Below, in pieces: positions 9,275-16,001 of a DNA stretch of 29,717 bases (position 1 is its first letter; every line of letters begins with the position of its first letter). The translations under genes and the position numbers were made by a program. The notes beneath the pieces are model-generated. The model was not told the origin of the DNA. It did no database searches and was given only the letters and a program-made list of their open reading frames with translations. This DNA comes from a virus. The DNA is taken from IMG/VR virus record IMGVR_UViG_3300027720_000023, positions 1-29,717 of that record, one strand, 5' to 3'.

Positions 9275-9301
9275 ATACTCACAACTACATTATTACTAAT
9301 G
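9243..9301 (+). repeat. Duplicated junction, copy 2
   Basis: Second copy of the junction at 1857-1912: gcagcaacctccaac, then the ATAAATAC box and ctacattattact, then ATG. Differences are a few substitutions and a small length change before the ATAAATA box. It again joins a fibre gene to an oxygenase-like gene, suggesting module duplication or recombination. Confidence 0.65.
9270..9277 (+). promoter_or_regulatory. T4-type late promoter (gATAAATA)
   Basis: GATAAATA matches the T4 late consensus at 7 of 8 positions. It overlaps the stop codon of fibre C and lies 21 bp before the oxygenase gene at 9299. Confidence 0.6.
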
Positions 9302-9949
9302 AATTTATTATCCAAAGTTTTGATTGCACCAAAAGTCATCAGTCAAGAAGGTATTGATGCTCTGGTAAATCATATGAAAACTTCAAGAACAGAAGACCTT
9401 TCAGTATTTGACCCAGACAAATCCAATCAGACACGAGGAACTGAATGGATTACTGATAAGAGAACAAGAGATACTCAAATTGCACCAATTGAACCTGTAT
9501 TTCCACAGGTCAATGAACTGATGCATCATATTGTAAAGCAAGTCATCAACCCTTTTTATCAGTTTGAAGTTGATAGTAGTGAAGTTCCACAACTTCTTTG
9601 TTATGATGTAGGAGGACACTACCAACCTCATATTGACGGTGAAGGTGTATGGACTGCACCAGACCAAACACAACTGTGGAGAAAGACAGTAGACCGTGAT
9701 TTGTCTATGGTCTTATATTTGAATAATGAATTTGAAGGTGGAGATTTTGTATTTCCAGACCTTCATATTCGTGTTCGTCCTGAACCTGGACTTCTGGTAT
9801 GTTTTCCTTCCAATCGGTATTATAGACACGGTGTAGAACCAGTCACCAAAGGAAACAGATATTCTATGGTGACTTGGATGACTGTGAAAGGATTTGAGAG
9901 TATGGAAACACAATCTAATAACCTCAAAGCTAAATATGGAGTATGCTAA
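9299..9949 (+). CDS. 2OG-Fe(II) oxygenase, prolyl 4-hydroxylase-like
   Basis: 216 aa. The iron and cosubstrate motifs are well formed: H111-x-D113 (YQPHIDGE), distal H177 (YYRHGVEPV) and R187 (GNRYSMVTWM) ten residues later. DLSMVLYLNNEFEGGDFVFP and PEPGLLVCFPS are typical of the P4H/PKHD-type family. Such enzymes use O2, Fe(II) and 2-oxoglutarate to hydroxylate proline, lysine or other residues. Proteins of this type are common in cyanophage tail modules. It differs from the oxygenase-like protein at 1910 but sits behind a near-identical leader after another fibre gene. The fibre, or a host wall protein, is a plausible substrate (inference). Confidence 0.85.
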   Translation: MNLLSKVLIAPKVISQEGIDALVNHMKTSRTEDLSVFDPDKSNQTRGTEWITDKRTRDTQIAPIEPVFPQVNELMHHIVKQVINPFYQFEVDSSEVPQLLCYDVGGHYQPHIDGEGVWTAPDQTQLWRKTVDRDLSMVLYLNNEFEGGDFVFPDLHIRVRPEPGLLVCFPSNRYYRHGVEPVTKGNRYSMVTWMTVKGFESMETQSNNLKAKYGVC

Positions 9950-9955
9950 GAACCG

Positions 9956-10507
9956 ATGATTACTTATACTTGGAGTATTTCTAAATTAGACTGTGCCCCA
10001 GCAGAAAATGGACTCACTAATATTGTAAAAGTCATTCACTGGGGACTTACAGGAGTAGATGAGAGTGGTGTATCCGCATCTATAAGTAATTCTTATCCTC
10101 TCCCCTCACCAAGTCCAGAAGCATTTACTGATTATTCAACTCTCACAAAAGAAACTGTGATTAGTTGGTTAGAAAGCAACCTTGATGTTGGGTATATAAA
10201 ATCAAGACTTTCTAATGAGATTGCGTCTCAATATAATCCTCCAATCACTTCATTACCTCTTCCTTGGATAAGAGTAGAAGAACCTGTTGTAGTTGAAGAA
10301 GAAACTACAACTACTGAAGAAACTACAACTACTGAAGAAACTACAACTACTGAAGAAACTACAACTACTGAAGAAACTACAACTACTGAACAGACACTAG
10401 AAGAAAAGATTGCTGATGGTTATAATCCTGATGCAAGAGATGGAGATGAAGACGGTATAGTTCAAGAAGGTACTAAATGGGAAAGACCAGTAGGAACTGA
10501 GCTATAA
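9956..10507 (+). CDS. Phage protein with DUF7936-like N-terminus and Glu/Thr repeat tail
   Basis: 183 aa, 7 bp after the P4H-like gene. Residues 1-100 (MITYTWSISKLDCAPAENG, VIHWGLTG, ISWLES) resemble a small domain common in T4-like cyanophages, which I remember as DUF7936 (function unknown). Residues ~113-145 are five exact copies of EETTTT plus EQ, encoded by an 18-bp tandem repeat, which should be disordered. The C-terminus (LEEKIADGYNPDARDGDEDGIVQEGTKWERP) has an acidic stretch, DARDGDEDGIVQE, that resembles a Ca-binding or dockerin-like loop (weak). Probably a virion-associated or assembly protein at the end of the late cassette. Confidence 0.65.
   Translation: MITYTWSISKLDCAPAENGLTNIVKVIHWGLTGVDESGVSASISNSYPLPSPSPEAFTDYSTLTKETVISWLESNLDVGYIKSRLSNEIASQYNPPITSLPLPWIRVEEPVVVEEETTTTEETTTTEETTTTEETTTTEETTTTEQTLEEKIADGYNPDARDGDEDGIVQEGTKWERPVGTEL
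10298..10387 (+). repeat. 18-bp tandem repeat x5 (codes EETTTT)
   Basis: Five exact units of gaagaaactacaactact lie in frame in the gene at 9956. Absence of substitutions suggests recent expansion by slippage or recombination. Copy-number change in whole units would keep the frame. Confidence 0.95.
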
Positions 10508-10563
10508 TTTATCTTCAAACCCAACAGAGTGATTTTAGATAGGTTTTGATATCTTGTCAACAC

Positions 10564-10592
10564 TTGACACCTAAAAGTCTTTGATGTATGAT
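10564..10592 (+). promoter_or_regulatory. Sigma-70 promoter (TTGACA-17-TATGAT)
   Basis: TTGACA at 10564-10569, a 17-bp spacer and TATGAT at 10587-10592. It is the best -35/-10 pair in the window. It lies after the late cassette; a terminator follows about 80-105 bp downstream, so the direct product may be a short RNA. Confidence 0.75.
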
Positions 10593-10598
10593 GTATAA

Positions 10599-10695
10599 GT
10601 CTTCGCAACTTTGTATCTTTGAGTTGTAAGACCCGTCCTTGTGGTGGTGGACGGTTTCTATGGTGGAACACGGGGGGCAACTGCCCCCTTTTTTT
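10599..10695 (+). ncRNA. Candidate ~100-nt small RNA
   Basis: The stretch from the predicted start of the 10564 promoter to the terminator at 10673-10695 has no convincing ORF. It contains a hairpin CCGTCC (10633-10638) / GGACGG (10649-10654) before the terminator stem. It could instead be a leader that is attenuated before the gene at 10731. Existence as a discrete RNA is inference from promoter and terminator spacing. Confidence 0.4.
10673..10695 (+). terminator. Intrinsic terminator
   Basis: Stem GGGGGC/GCCCCC with loop AACT followed by seven T. It should end transcription from the tail cassette and from the 10564 promoter just before the promoter of the gene at 10731. Confidence 0.85.
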
Positions 10696-10696
10696 C

Positions 10697-10705
10697 TGCT
10701 ATGAT
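10697..10705 (+). promoter_or_regulatory. Extended -10 promoter (TGC-TATGAT)
   Basis: TGCTATGAT lies directly behind the terminator. The leader ATTACGGAGTAGTCA matches that before the gene at 12973. At the position where the CCACTT dyad sits in related promoters (10651-10666) there is only a degenerate match (ACGGTT-TCTA-TGGTGG). Confidence 0.6.
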
Positions 10706-10730
10706 TACGGAGTAGTCAAAAGCACCCCCC

Positions 10731-12893
10731 ATGCCCGTTAATTTAGAAGTCAAGGGTTCTCTTGCCAAATGTTTGGCAACAGAGAACTTGATTATTGAAC
10801 ATAAAAAAGTCCCGACTGCTATGTTTGATGTAGACCGTCGTATTCTCACTCTTCCTACTTGGGATAAAGCATCTGCGACTGTCTATGACCTTCTTGTAGG
10901 TCATGAAGTGGGCCACGCACTTTTTACAGATAATGTGGATTGGACTATTGATTACCCAGAAGTCCCCAAAGATTTTGTAAATGTCTTGGAGGATGTGCGA
11001 GTAGAAAAACTAATGAAGAAAAAGTATGCTGGTCTCTCCCGTACTTTCTTCAATGGTTATAACGAACTCAACAGTGATGATTTCTTCTCCACAAAAGAAG
11101 AAAATCTTGACGAATTGTCTTTTATTGACCGTATCAATCTTTATTACAAGATTGGAGCATTTCATAACATTGCTTTCAACGATGATGAAGAGCAGTTCCT
11201 AACTCGTGCTGGTCAAACCGAAACCTTTGATGATGTTCTAAAACTTTCTCGTGAGATTGTAGAGTTTGTGAAATACAAACGTCAAAAGGTAAATAACCTT
11301 CCTGAAAATGATATGGAGCAATCTTCTAGTCCTGGTGGTGAGGAAGTAGAAACTCCCAAACCCAATCAAGGTTCTGGTAGTGATACTCAAAACGACCAAG
11401 AAGGTCAAGGTGAAGGTGAAGGTGAAGGTGGGGGTCAAGATGAAGGTGAAGGAGGTGAACTCTCCAAATCTATGGAAGCACCAGAAGGTGGTGGAAATGG
11501 TGTTGACCCAAGCAATCAGCACAGAGAAAGTAATGAATTGGAGTCCAAAACTTCAAAGTCTTTTGATGAAAAATCCAAAGACCTTGTAGATAGGTATTCC
11601 CAGGAAACCAACTATGTGGAACTTCCTGAAATGATTCTTGAGAATATGATTATTCCTAATGAGTTCATTCACAGTAAAGCAAAGGAAGAGTATTCTAGGA
11701 ATGATGTGAATAAGGATTACTTTGCTCTTGCTTGTAAAGAGTATGCTACTTACAAGAAATCAGCAGAGAAAGAAGTATCTTATCTGGTAAAAGAGTTTGA
11801 GTGTAAGAAGTCTGCCGACCAATATGCTCGTGCTTCTACTGCCCGTACAGGGGTTCTAGACACGCAGAAACTTCATACCTATAAGTTCAACGAGGACTTG
11901 TTTAAGAAGGTCTCTGTGGTCCCTGACGGTAAGAATCACGGTCTAATCTTTATTCTAGATTGGTCTGGTTCTATGAATAACTTTATTCTAGATGCTTATA
12001 AGCAACTGTTGAATTTGGTTTGGTTCTGCCGTAAGGTGAATATTCCTTTTGAGGTTTATGCTTTTACTTTGGAATGTAATTCTTATATGGAAGTACAACC
12101 AAATCATCCTCTTACTTATAAGAAAGTAGCAGGTGTTATCGCACCAGAAGCATCATTCCGTTTGATGAACTTTTTCACCAGCAAAACGAATAATCGTGTT
12201 CTAGAAGAGCAACTCAAGAATATCTGGACTGCTTGTTATGCTTATCAATGTCATAGGGGTGTTGTTCCTCGTCATCTTGAACTCTCTGGTTCTCCTATTG
12301 GTGAAAGCATTATGGCTCTTCATTCTTTGATTCCTGATTTTCAGGCAAAGAATAAACTTCAAAAGGTTAATGTAGTCTTCTTGACTGATGGTGAAGGATA
12401 CCAAAATTCTGTAACCAAAGAGAGGAAAGGTCACTATGATGATACTTATATTGGTATGACGAAATACAACAAAACTTCTATTCGTGATCGCAAAAGTGGT
12501 CGTGTCTATCGTAGTTTTGATTACAATAGTTTCTCCCAATATGCTAAAATCCTTCTGGAAACGGTCAAAGATAGGTTCCCTACTGTAAATCTTATCAACT
12601 TCCGTATCACTCCTGGTCGTGATTTCCAAAACTGCTACCGTTGGTATGGTAATGGGTATGATAATTATGAGAGTGCGAAAGTAGAATATAGGAAGAACCA
12701 ATGTATCAGTTTCAATAATACTGGTTTTGACCAGTTCCACGTAATTGCTGCTACTTCTCTCGCACAAGATGAGGACTTCAAAGTAGAAGAAGGTGCTTCC
12801 AAAGCACAAATCAAAACTGCTTTTGTGAAGATGTTAGGTAAGAAAAAGACCAACAAAAAACTTCTGGGTTCTTTTGTTGACCTGATTGCCTAG
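10731..12893 (+). CDS. Metallopeptidase-like / VWA domain protein (CobT-like)
   Basis: 720 aa. Residues 58-62 form a zinc-peptidase motif HEVGH inside LLVGHEVGHALFTD; VLEDVRVEK (85-93) could supply the third ligand, as in gluzincin-type proteins. Residues ~195-265 are acidic and low-complexity (GEGEGEGGGQDEGEGG), like the linker of CobT. The C-terminal half has a VWA domain with the MIDAS motif D410-W-S412-G-S414 and a later LTDGEG that may give the last metal ligand. This layout (acidic linker plus VWA) beside a MoxR/CobS AAA+ gene is found in many T4-like cyanophages. Such pairs usually use the ATPase to remodel a target brought by the VWA protein. Actual cobalt chelation is doubtful. It may instead act in capsid or host-protein remodelling. 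Start ATG chosen because the metallopeptidase fold begins directly after it. Confidence 0.8.
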   Translation: MPVNLEVKGSLAKCLATENLIIEHKKVPTAMFDVDRRILTLPTWDKASATVYDLLVGHEVGHALFTDNVDWTIDYPEVPKDFVNVLEDVRVEKLMKKKYAGLSRTFFNGYNELNSDDFFSTKEENLDELSFIDRINLYYKIGAFHNIAFNDDEEQFLTRAGQTETFDDVLKLSREIVEFVKYKRQKVNNLPENDMEQSSSPGGEEVETPKPNQGSGSDTQNDQEGQGEGEGEGGGQDEGEGGELSKSMEAPEGGGNGVDPSNQHRESNELESKTSKSFDEKSKDLVDRYSQETNYVELPEMILENMIIPNEFIHSKAKEEYSRNDVNKDYFALACKEYATYKKSAEKEVSYLVKEFECKKSADQYARASTARTGVLDTQKLHTYKFNEDLFKKVSVVPDGKNHGLIFILDWSGSMNNFILDAYKQLLNLVWFCRKVNIPFEVYAFTLECNSYMEVQPNHPLTYKKVAGVIAPEASFRLMNFFTSKTNNRVLEEQLKNIWTACYAYQCHRGVVPRHLELSGSPIGESIMALHSLIPDFQAKNKLQKVNVVFLTDGEGYQNSVTKERKGHYDDTYIGMTKYNKTSIRDRKSGRVYRSFDYNSFSQYAKILLETVKDRFPTVNLINFRITPGRDFQNCYRWYGNGYDNYESAKVEYRKNQCISFNNTGFDQFHVIAATSLAQDEDFKVEEGASKAQIKTAFVKMLGKKKTNKKLLGSFVDLIA

Positions 12894-12894
12894 A

Positions 12895-12949
12895 CCACTT
12901 CACGGGGTGTCCCAAGGGCACCCCAAACCACCCCAATCCCTGCTATAAT
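12895..12949 (+). promoter_or_regulatory. Dyad-box/extended -10 promoter of the CobS-like gene
   Basis: CCACTT at 12895-12900 begins the box (right half degenerate, GGGTGT at 12905). Its centre (12902.5) is 41.5 bp before TATAAT at 12944-12949, which carries an upstream TGC. There is no -35 hexamer. A GC-rich hairpin lies between box and -10. The start region holds the dyad ATTAC-GGA-GTAAT. Spacing is identical to that of the promoters at 22237, 23335 and 26053. Confidence 0.6.
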
Positions 12950-12972
12950 TACGGAGTAATCAACCAAACACC

Positions 12973-14067
12973 ATGACTGACCAAGCACTAATTATCTTGA
13001 AAGAAAAATTCGGCACTGAATTTGGTGCTGATGCTGTGAAAGAAGTAGCAGCACAACTGAATACTTCTTATGCTACTCTTTCCAAATATCTAAACCAGTA
13101 TAAGGTTAGTCGTGGTAAGTGGAATCTGGACGCAACCGTTCAAGATTTGGAAGAGACTTATAATTCTCCTGCTGTTGAGGGTGTTGCTACTATGTCTGCT
13201 GTTGTTCAAAACCTTATTCCTGAAAAAGATGATACCTTCGTCAGCTTTGGTAACTTTACTGATATTAAAAAGGTTGTTCAATCTCGGTTGTTTTATCCTA
13301 CCTTCATTACTGGTCTCTCTGGTAATGGTAAAACTTTTGGGGTGGAGCAATCTTGTGCCCAACTTGGTCGGGAACTTATTCGTGTGAATATCACGATTGA
13401 AACCGATGAGGATGATTTGATTGGTGGTTTCCGTCTTGTCAACGGAGAAACTGTATGGCATAATGGTCCTGTGGTTGAAGCAATGGAACGTGGGGCAATC
13501 CTTCTTCTTGATGAGATTGACCTTGCTTCTAATAAGATTATGTGTCTTCAATCTGTTCTGGAAGGTAAAGGTGTCTTCCTGAAAAAGATTGGTGTACACG
13601 TTGCTCCCAAGGCAGGTTTCAATGTCTTTGCGACTGCGAATACCAAAGGTAAGGGTAGTGATGATGGTCGTTTCATCGGCACTAACGTGTTGAATGAAGC
13701 ATTCCTGGAACGTTTTCCAATTACCTTTGAGCAACAGTATCCTACGATTTCTATTGAGACCAAAATCTTGACGAATGTTGCTCAATCACTTAAAATTCCT
13801 ATGATTGGTGAGCACACCGATTTCATCAAGCACCTGTGTAATTGGTCTGACATTATCCGTAAGACCTTTGCTGATGGTGGTATTGATGAAGTGATTTCTA
13901 CTCGTCGTCTGGTTCATATTATCAAAGCATATTCTATCTTTGGTAAGAAAGACAAAGCACTCAAAGTTTGTCTGAATCGTTTTGATGACGAGACGAAAGC
14001 AACATTTGTGGAACTCTACGACAAAATTGACGCAGAGTTTCAACAAAACAACACAGAAGAGGGGTAA
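12973..14067 (+). CDS. cobS: MoxR/CobS-type AAA+ ATPase
   Basis: 364 aa. Walker A GLSGNGKT (114-121), Walker B ILLLDEID (176-183) and sensor/arginine region NVLNEAFLERFPITF identify a MoxR-type AAA+ ATPase. T4-like cyanophages usually annotate this gene cobS after the cobaltochelatase subunit. The protein is near the usual CobS length. Residues ~18-50 form a possible helix-turn-helix or CobS N-terminal region. The upstream neighbour is a VWA protein, the standard partner of MoxR ATPases, although a separate promoter at 12895 allows independent expression. ATP-driven remodelling of a complex is the family role. Cobalamin synthesis is unlikely to be the purpose because no CobN or other pathway gene is present. 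Confidence 0.9.
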   Translation: MTDQALIILKEKFGTEFGADAVKEVAAQLNTSYATLSKYLNQYKVSRGKWNLDATVQDLEETYNSPAVEGVATMSAVVQNLIPEKDDTFVSFGNFTDIKKVVQSRLFYPTFITGLSGNGKTFGVEQSCAQLGRELIRVNITIETDEDDLIGGFRLVNGETVWHNGPVVEAMERGAILLLDEIDLASNKIMCLQSVLEGKGVFLKKIGVHVAPKAGFNVFATANTKGKGSDDGRFIGTNVLNEAFLERFPITFEQQYPTISIETKILTNVAQSLKIPMIGEHTDFIKHLCNWSDIIRKTFADGGIDEVISTRRLVHIIKAYSIFGKKDKALKVCLNRFDDETKATFVELYDKIDAEFQQNNTEEG

Positions 14068-14076
14068 TTCCCTTTT
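14057..14076 (+). terminator. Weak hairpin terminator after the CobS-like gene
   Basis: AAGAGGG/CCCTTTT with loop GTAATT overlaps the stop codon. The T run lies inside the stem, so termination would be weak. Confidence 0.3.
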
Positions 14077-14115
14077 CGGTGATATATAGAACAACCTTTG
14101 CCACTTTTTCTTCCT

Positions 14116-14250
14116 ATGACACAACTTTTTCTAGATAAAGACGCAGATACAATCTACGATGAACTTCACGAAGGCTATGTTGAAGATAATCAAGAGGAGG
14201 AGTATAGAGAGGATAGAATGGACCAAATGATTTCAAGGTATGGGTACTGA
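14116..14250 (+). CDS. Small acidic hypothetical protein
   Basis: 44 aa, MTQLFLDKDADTIYDELHEGY..., ending ISRYGY. Strongly acidic (DNQEEEYREDR), no known domain. It begins 48 bp after the CobS-like gene and is followed one base later by another small gene. Start chosen as the first ATG that keeps the whole frame open. Confidence 0.55.
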   Translation: MTQLFLDKDADTIYDELHEGYVEDNQEEEYREDRMDQMISRYGY

Positions 14251-14251
14251 T

Positions 14252-14407
14252 ATGACAGACACAAACATTGCTAATCAGGAAACAAGACAGTTTATTAACA
14301 AAAGAGAAGATTTTGAGCAGTTTGCCAAATATCTTGGTTTAGATTACGATGACTACATTGCTTTTTACGAAGAAAAAGTCATTGACTTTGACGATTACTC
14401 AAAGTAA
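14252..14407 (+). CDS. Small acidic hypothetical protein
   Basis: 51 aa, MTDTNIANQETRQFINKRED..., C-terminus rich in Asp and aromatic residues (LDYDDYIAFYEEKVIDFDDYSK). No family recognised. Separated from the upstream small gene by one base and followed by a hairpin terminator, which supports its being a real last gene of a short unit. Confidence 0.55.
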   Translation: MTDTNIANQETRQFINKREDFEQFAKYLGLDYDDYIAFYEEKVIDFDDYSK

Positions 14408-14412
14408 AATGT

Positions 14413-14433
14413 AAGAGGGAACTTTCCCTCTTT
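14413..14433 (+). terminator. Hairpin terminator
   Basis: AAGAGGGA/TCCCTCTT stem with loop ACTT, then T. It lies between the small genes and tRNA-Arg, so it may also help set the tRNA 5' end. Confidence 0.6.
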
Positions 14434-14435
14434 AT

Positions 14436-14508
14436 GGGCATATAGTGAAGTGGACTATCACACGGCTCTTCTAAAGCCTTATCCCTGGTTCAAATCCAGG
14501 TATGCCTG
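14436..14508 (+). tRNA. tRNA-Arg (TCT)
   Basis: Acceptor GGGCATA/TATGCCT (first pair G-U), anticodon loop CTTCTAA, T-arm CCTGG-TTCAAAT-CCAGG, discriminator G. The anticodon stem has one mismatch. It reads AGA/AGG, useful for an AT-rich phage. CCA not encoded. It stands apart from the main array. Confidence 0.85.
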
Positions 14509-14516
14509 CTTGTTTA

Positions 14517-14525
14517 CGTTATAAT
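14517..14525 (+). promoter_or_regulatory. Possible -10 element
   Basis: ACGTTATAAT has a perfect TATAAT (14520-14525) but it ends only 4 bp before the ATG at 14530, and no -35 or dyad box is evident. Weak as a promoter for the downstream gene unless the message is leaderless. Confidence 0.25.
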
Positions 14526-14529
14526 GCTT

Positions 14530-14691
14530 ATGAATACTGACGGATACATTAGTAGTGATGGAACTTGGGCAGCAGTGCCCTGGTACGGCAAAAGGTGTGT
14601 TTCCATTTATAATGGTGAACAGATTTGTACTCATAACACTCTTGAAACCGCAAAGAAATTCATTCAAAAAGAAACTCGTAGAAAAAAATGA
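14530..14691 (+). CDS. Small hypothetical protein
   Basis: 53 aa, MNTDGYISSDGTWAAVPWYGKRC..., ending KKFIQKETRRKK. Resembles short phage proteins with a two-stranded hairpin and a basic helical tail; no family named. Its stop overlaps the next ATG (ATGA at 14688), indicating translational coupling. Confidence 0.6.
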   Translation: MNTDGYISSDGTWAAVPWYGKRCVSIYNGEQICTHNTLETAKKFIQKETRRKK

Positions 14692-14951
14692 TTAGTGTAA
14701 TTGAAACCTTTCAACAAGATGGAAATGACATCTATGTTCGTGGTATTGTGGAAGATGTGATTGAAATTTATCCAGCAACACTACAAGACCCACCAGAATA
14801 TGGTCCTGCTCTTTGTGAAGCAAGTTTTGTGCTGGATGAAGATGAAATTGTCCCCGAAGGTGAAGATGCTTTACTTGATTATCTCAATGAACTTTATCTT
14901 GATTGGAGGATTATAGATACAAGTGATTATAATCACGGATTTACTGAATGA
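14688..14951 (+). CDS. Hypothetical acidic protein
   Basis: 87 aa, MISVIETFQQDGNDIYVRGIVEDVIEIYPATLQDPPEYGPALCE.... The alternating hydrophobic and acidic pattern suggests a small beta barrel. No motif recognised. ATGA overlaps at both ends place it in a four-gene coupled unit, 14530-15178. Confidence 0.7.
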   Translation: MISVIETFQQDGNDIYVRGIVEDVIEIYPATLQDPPEYGPALCEASFVLDEDEIVPEGEDALLDYLNELYLDWRIIDTSDYNHGFTE

Positions 14952-15178
14952 CTTCCTACTATTTTTGGTTTGGAATTTTTATGTTTATTGGATACTTAAT
15001 CGTAACTGATAATAGTGTTGCTTATGCTTTCGCATTAGTATTGAAACTCATAAAATTTCAATACGAAAAACAAAAGTGGTGGTTGTTGAATAATCCACGA
15101 AATCCAGTGGTGAAATGGCTTATGTGGCGTAGAGCATTACGAATTGCGAAGGAACTTGAAAAAGAATTGAAAAAGTGA
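14948..15178 (+). CDS. Small membrane protein
   Basis: 76 aa. Residues ~4-35 (YYFWFGIFMFIGYLIV, SVAYAFALVLKLI) are hydrophobic and could form one long or two short membrane helices. The rest is strongly basic (WRRALRIAKELEKELKK), so the C-terminus should stay in the cytoplasm by the positive-inside rule. Overlaps the upstream gene by ATGA. No family recognised; a host-membrane modifier is possible. Confidence 0.65.
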   Translation: MTSYYFWFGIFMFIGYLIVTDNSVAYAFALVLKLIKFQYEKQKWWLLNNPRNPVVKWLMWRRALRIAKELEKELKK

Positions 15179-15184
15179 TATAAT
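15156..15184 (+). promoter_or_regulatory. Sigma-70 promoter (TTGAAA-17-TATAAT)
   Basis: TTGAAA at 15156-15161, 17-bp spacer, TATAAT at 15179-15184, about 26 bp before the ATG at 15211. It overlaps the end of the upstream gene. Confidence 0.6.
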
Positions 15185-15210
15185 TAGTATTGTGTTTATT
15201 CACGAACATT

Positions 15211-15432
15211 ATGTCTCGCACAAATCGTAATCTTGACGGAATGCATCGTTACGCACTTCGTTTTCCTCATACATTCAACGAAATTAAACAGTTGGATGGA
15301 ATTTTACACGAAGAAGACTTGGAGGGTCTTCCAGTTTCTGGATTAAATCACATGAAATCCAGGGAGCACAACTTACCAACTGCTTGGGACGATAAAGTAA
15401 TTTCAGCATATTATGAGGCAGACACACAATAA
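15211..15432 (+). CDS. Hypothetical protein
   Basis: 73 aa, MSRTNRNLDGMHRYALRFPHTFNEIKQLDGIL.... The ATG at 15211 is preferred over an in-frame TTG at 15190 because a promoter sits just upstream and the SRTNR start looks natural. Similar short proteins (SRTNRN, LRFPHT) occur in cyanophages as I recall; function unknown. Confidence 0.65.
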   Translation: MSRTNRNLDGMHRYALRFPHTFNEIKQLDGILHEEDLEGLPVSGLNHMKSREHNLPTAWDDKVISAYYEADTQ

Positions 15433-15476
15433 AGTGTCCTTCACCTCTTCCCGTTTTCGGGAGGGGGTGTTATAAT
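15421..15476 (+). promoter_or_regulatory. Dyad-box/TATAAT promoter, GACAC variant
   Basis: Dyad GACAC (15421-15425) / GTGTC (15434-15438), centre 15429.5, lies exactly 41.5 bp before TATAAT at 15471-15476. The same dyad form occurs at 29210. The box overlaps the stop of the upstream gene, and a 12-bp hairpin fills the space before the -10. Confidence 0.5.
15442..15469 (+). terminator. Strong hairpin without T-tract
   Basis: Twelve base pairs CACCTCTTCCCG/CGGGAGGGGGTG (two G-U) around TTTT. No T run follows; the -10 of the next promoter begins two bases later. It may end upstream transcription poorly or insulate the promoter. Confidence 0.5.
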
Positions 15477-15500
15477 ATGGAGAGAATACCAGGAGCACCT

Positions 15501-15608
15501 ATGACTGAAAAGTACTTGACTCATGAGGAAATGTTAGAAATAGCAGCACAACGAGAAGCAGCAAACGAACAAGAAGAAGAAACAACCGAAGAAGATGAAA
15601 CCAAATGA
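15501..15608 (+). CDS. Small acidic hypothetical protein
   Basis: 35 aa, MTEKYLTHEEMLEIAAQRE..., C-terminus almost all Glu/Thr/Asp. Preceded by a good ribosome site (aggag, 15491) and a promoter at 15471, and coupled by ATGA to the gene at 15605. These support translation despite its size. Confidence 0.6.
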   Translation: MTEKYLTHEEMLEIAAQREAANEQEEETTEEDETK

Positions 15609-15847
15609 AAAAGAAAGAACAAACGATTGAGTTTCCTCACGCACAGTTTCCTATTCTTATTATACATAACGATGGAAAGGAAATGAAGGACACTAAAAAG
15701 TGTTATTTTCAAAATATGAATCATGCTGAAAAATACATTGAAAAATGTAAATTCAAGAAAACAGATTATCAATCATTCGTTAAACCTGGAACAAATGTGG
15801 AAACTATGGTCTCTAGCACTGGGCGAAAAAGCAAGCAAAAAAAATAA
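15605..15847 (+). CDS. Hypothetical basic protein
   Basis: 80 aa, MKKKEQTIEFPHAQFPILIIHND..., lysine-rich with ending STGRKSKQKK. Possible small alpha/beta fold; no family recognised. ATGA overlap upstream. Confidence 0.6.
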   Translation: MKKKEQTIEFPHAQFPILIIHNDGKEMKDTKKCYFQNMNHAEKYIEKCKFKKTDYQSFVKPGTNVETMVSSTGRKSKQKK

Positions 15848-16001
15848 CGAAGCAGATTGTGTTGCGGTCCTTCGTACTGTTATTTTTCTAACTTATCTTA
15901 CTACAAATATTTTTATAATAAGTGGCGTGATAAGGCATTGGAATGACAACCCCAAAATTTACATTCAAATTGATGGAGCTAAAATTGGAAAACCTTTATG
16001 A
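15795..16001 (+). CDS. Small membrane protein of cyanophage type
   Basis: 68 aa from ATG 15795: MWKLWSLALGEKAS..., one hydrophobic segment at ~29-50 (VIFLTYLTTNIFIISGVI), then RHWND. Proteins that start MWKLW.LALGEKAS and share this membrane segment are familiar from T4-like cyanophages. That is why I choose this start rather than a longer in-frame one at 15723. It overlaps both neighbours by more than 50 bp, unusual even here. Function unknown; probably in the host inner membrane. Confidence 0.65.
   Translation: MWKLWSLALGEKASKKNNEADCVAVLRTVIFLTYLTTNIFIISGVIRHWNDNPKIYIQIDGAKIGKPL

Noticed and set aside
12201-12809. 202-codon minus-strand ORF
   Set aside because: It lies entirely within the VWA domain coding region and is Ile/Thr-rich like a complementary-strand shadow.
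10731-14067. A real cobaltochelatase/cobalamin pathway
   Set aside because: Only CobT- and CobS-like proteins are present; the VWA protein carries a peptidase motif; no CobN or other B12 gene is seen.
15723-15794. Longer N-terminus for the membrane protein at 15795
   Set aside because: The extra codons lie inside the upstream gene in another frame and the family starts MWKLW.
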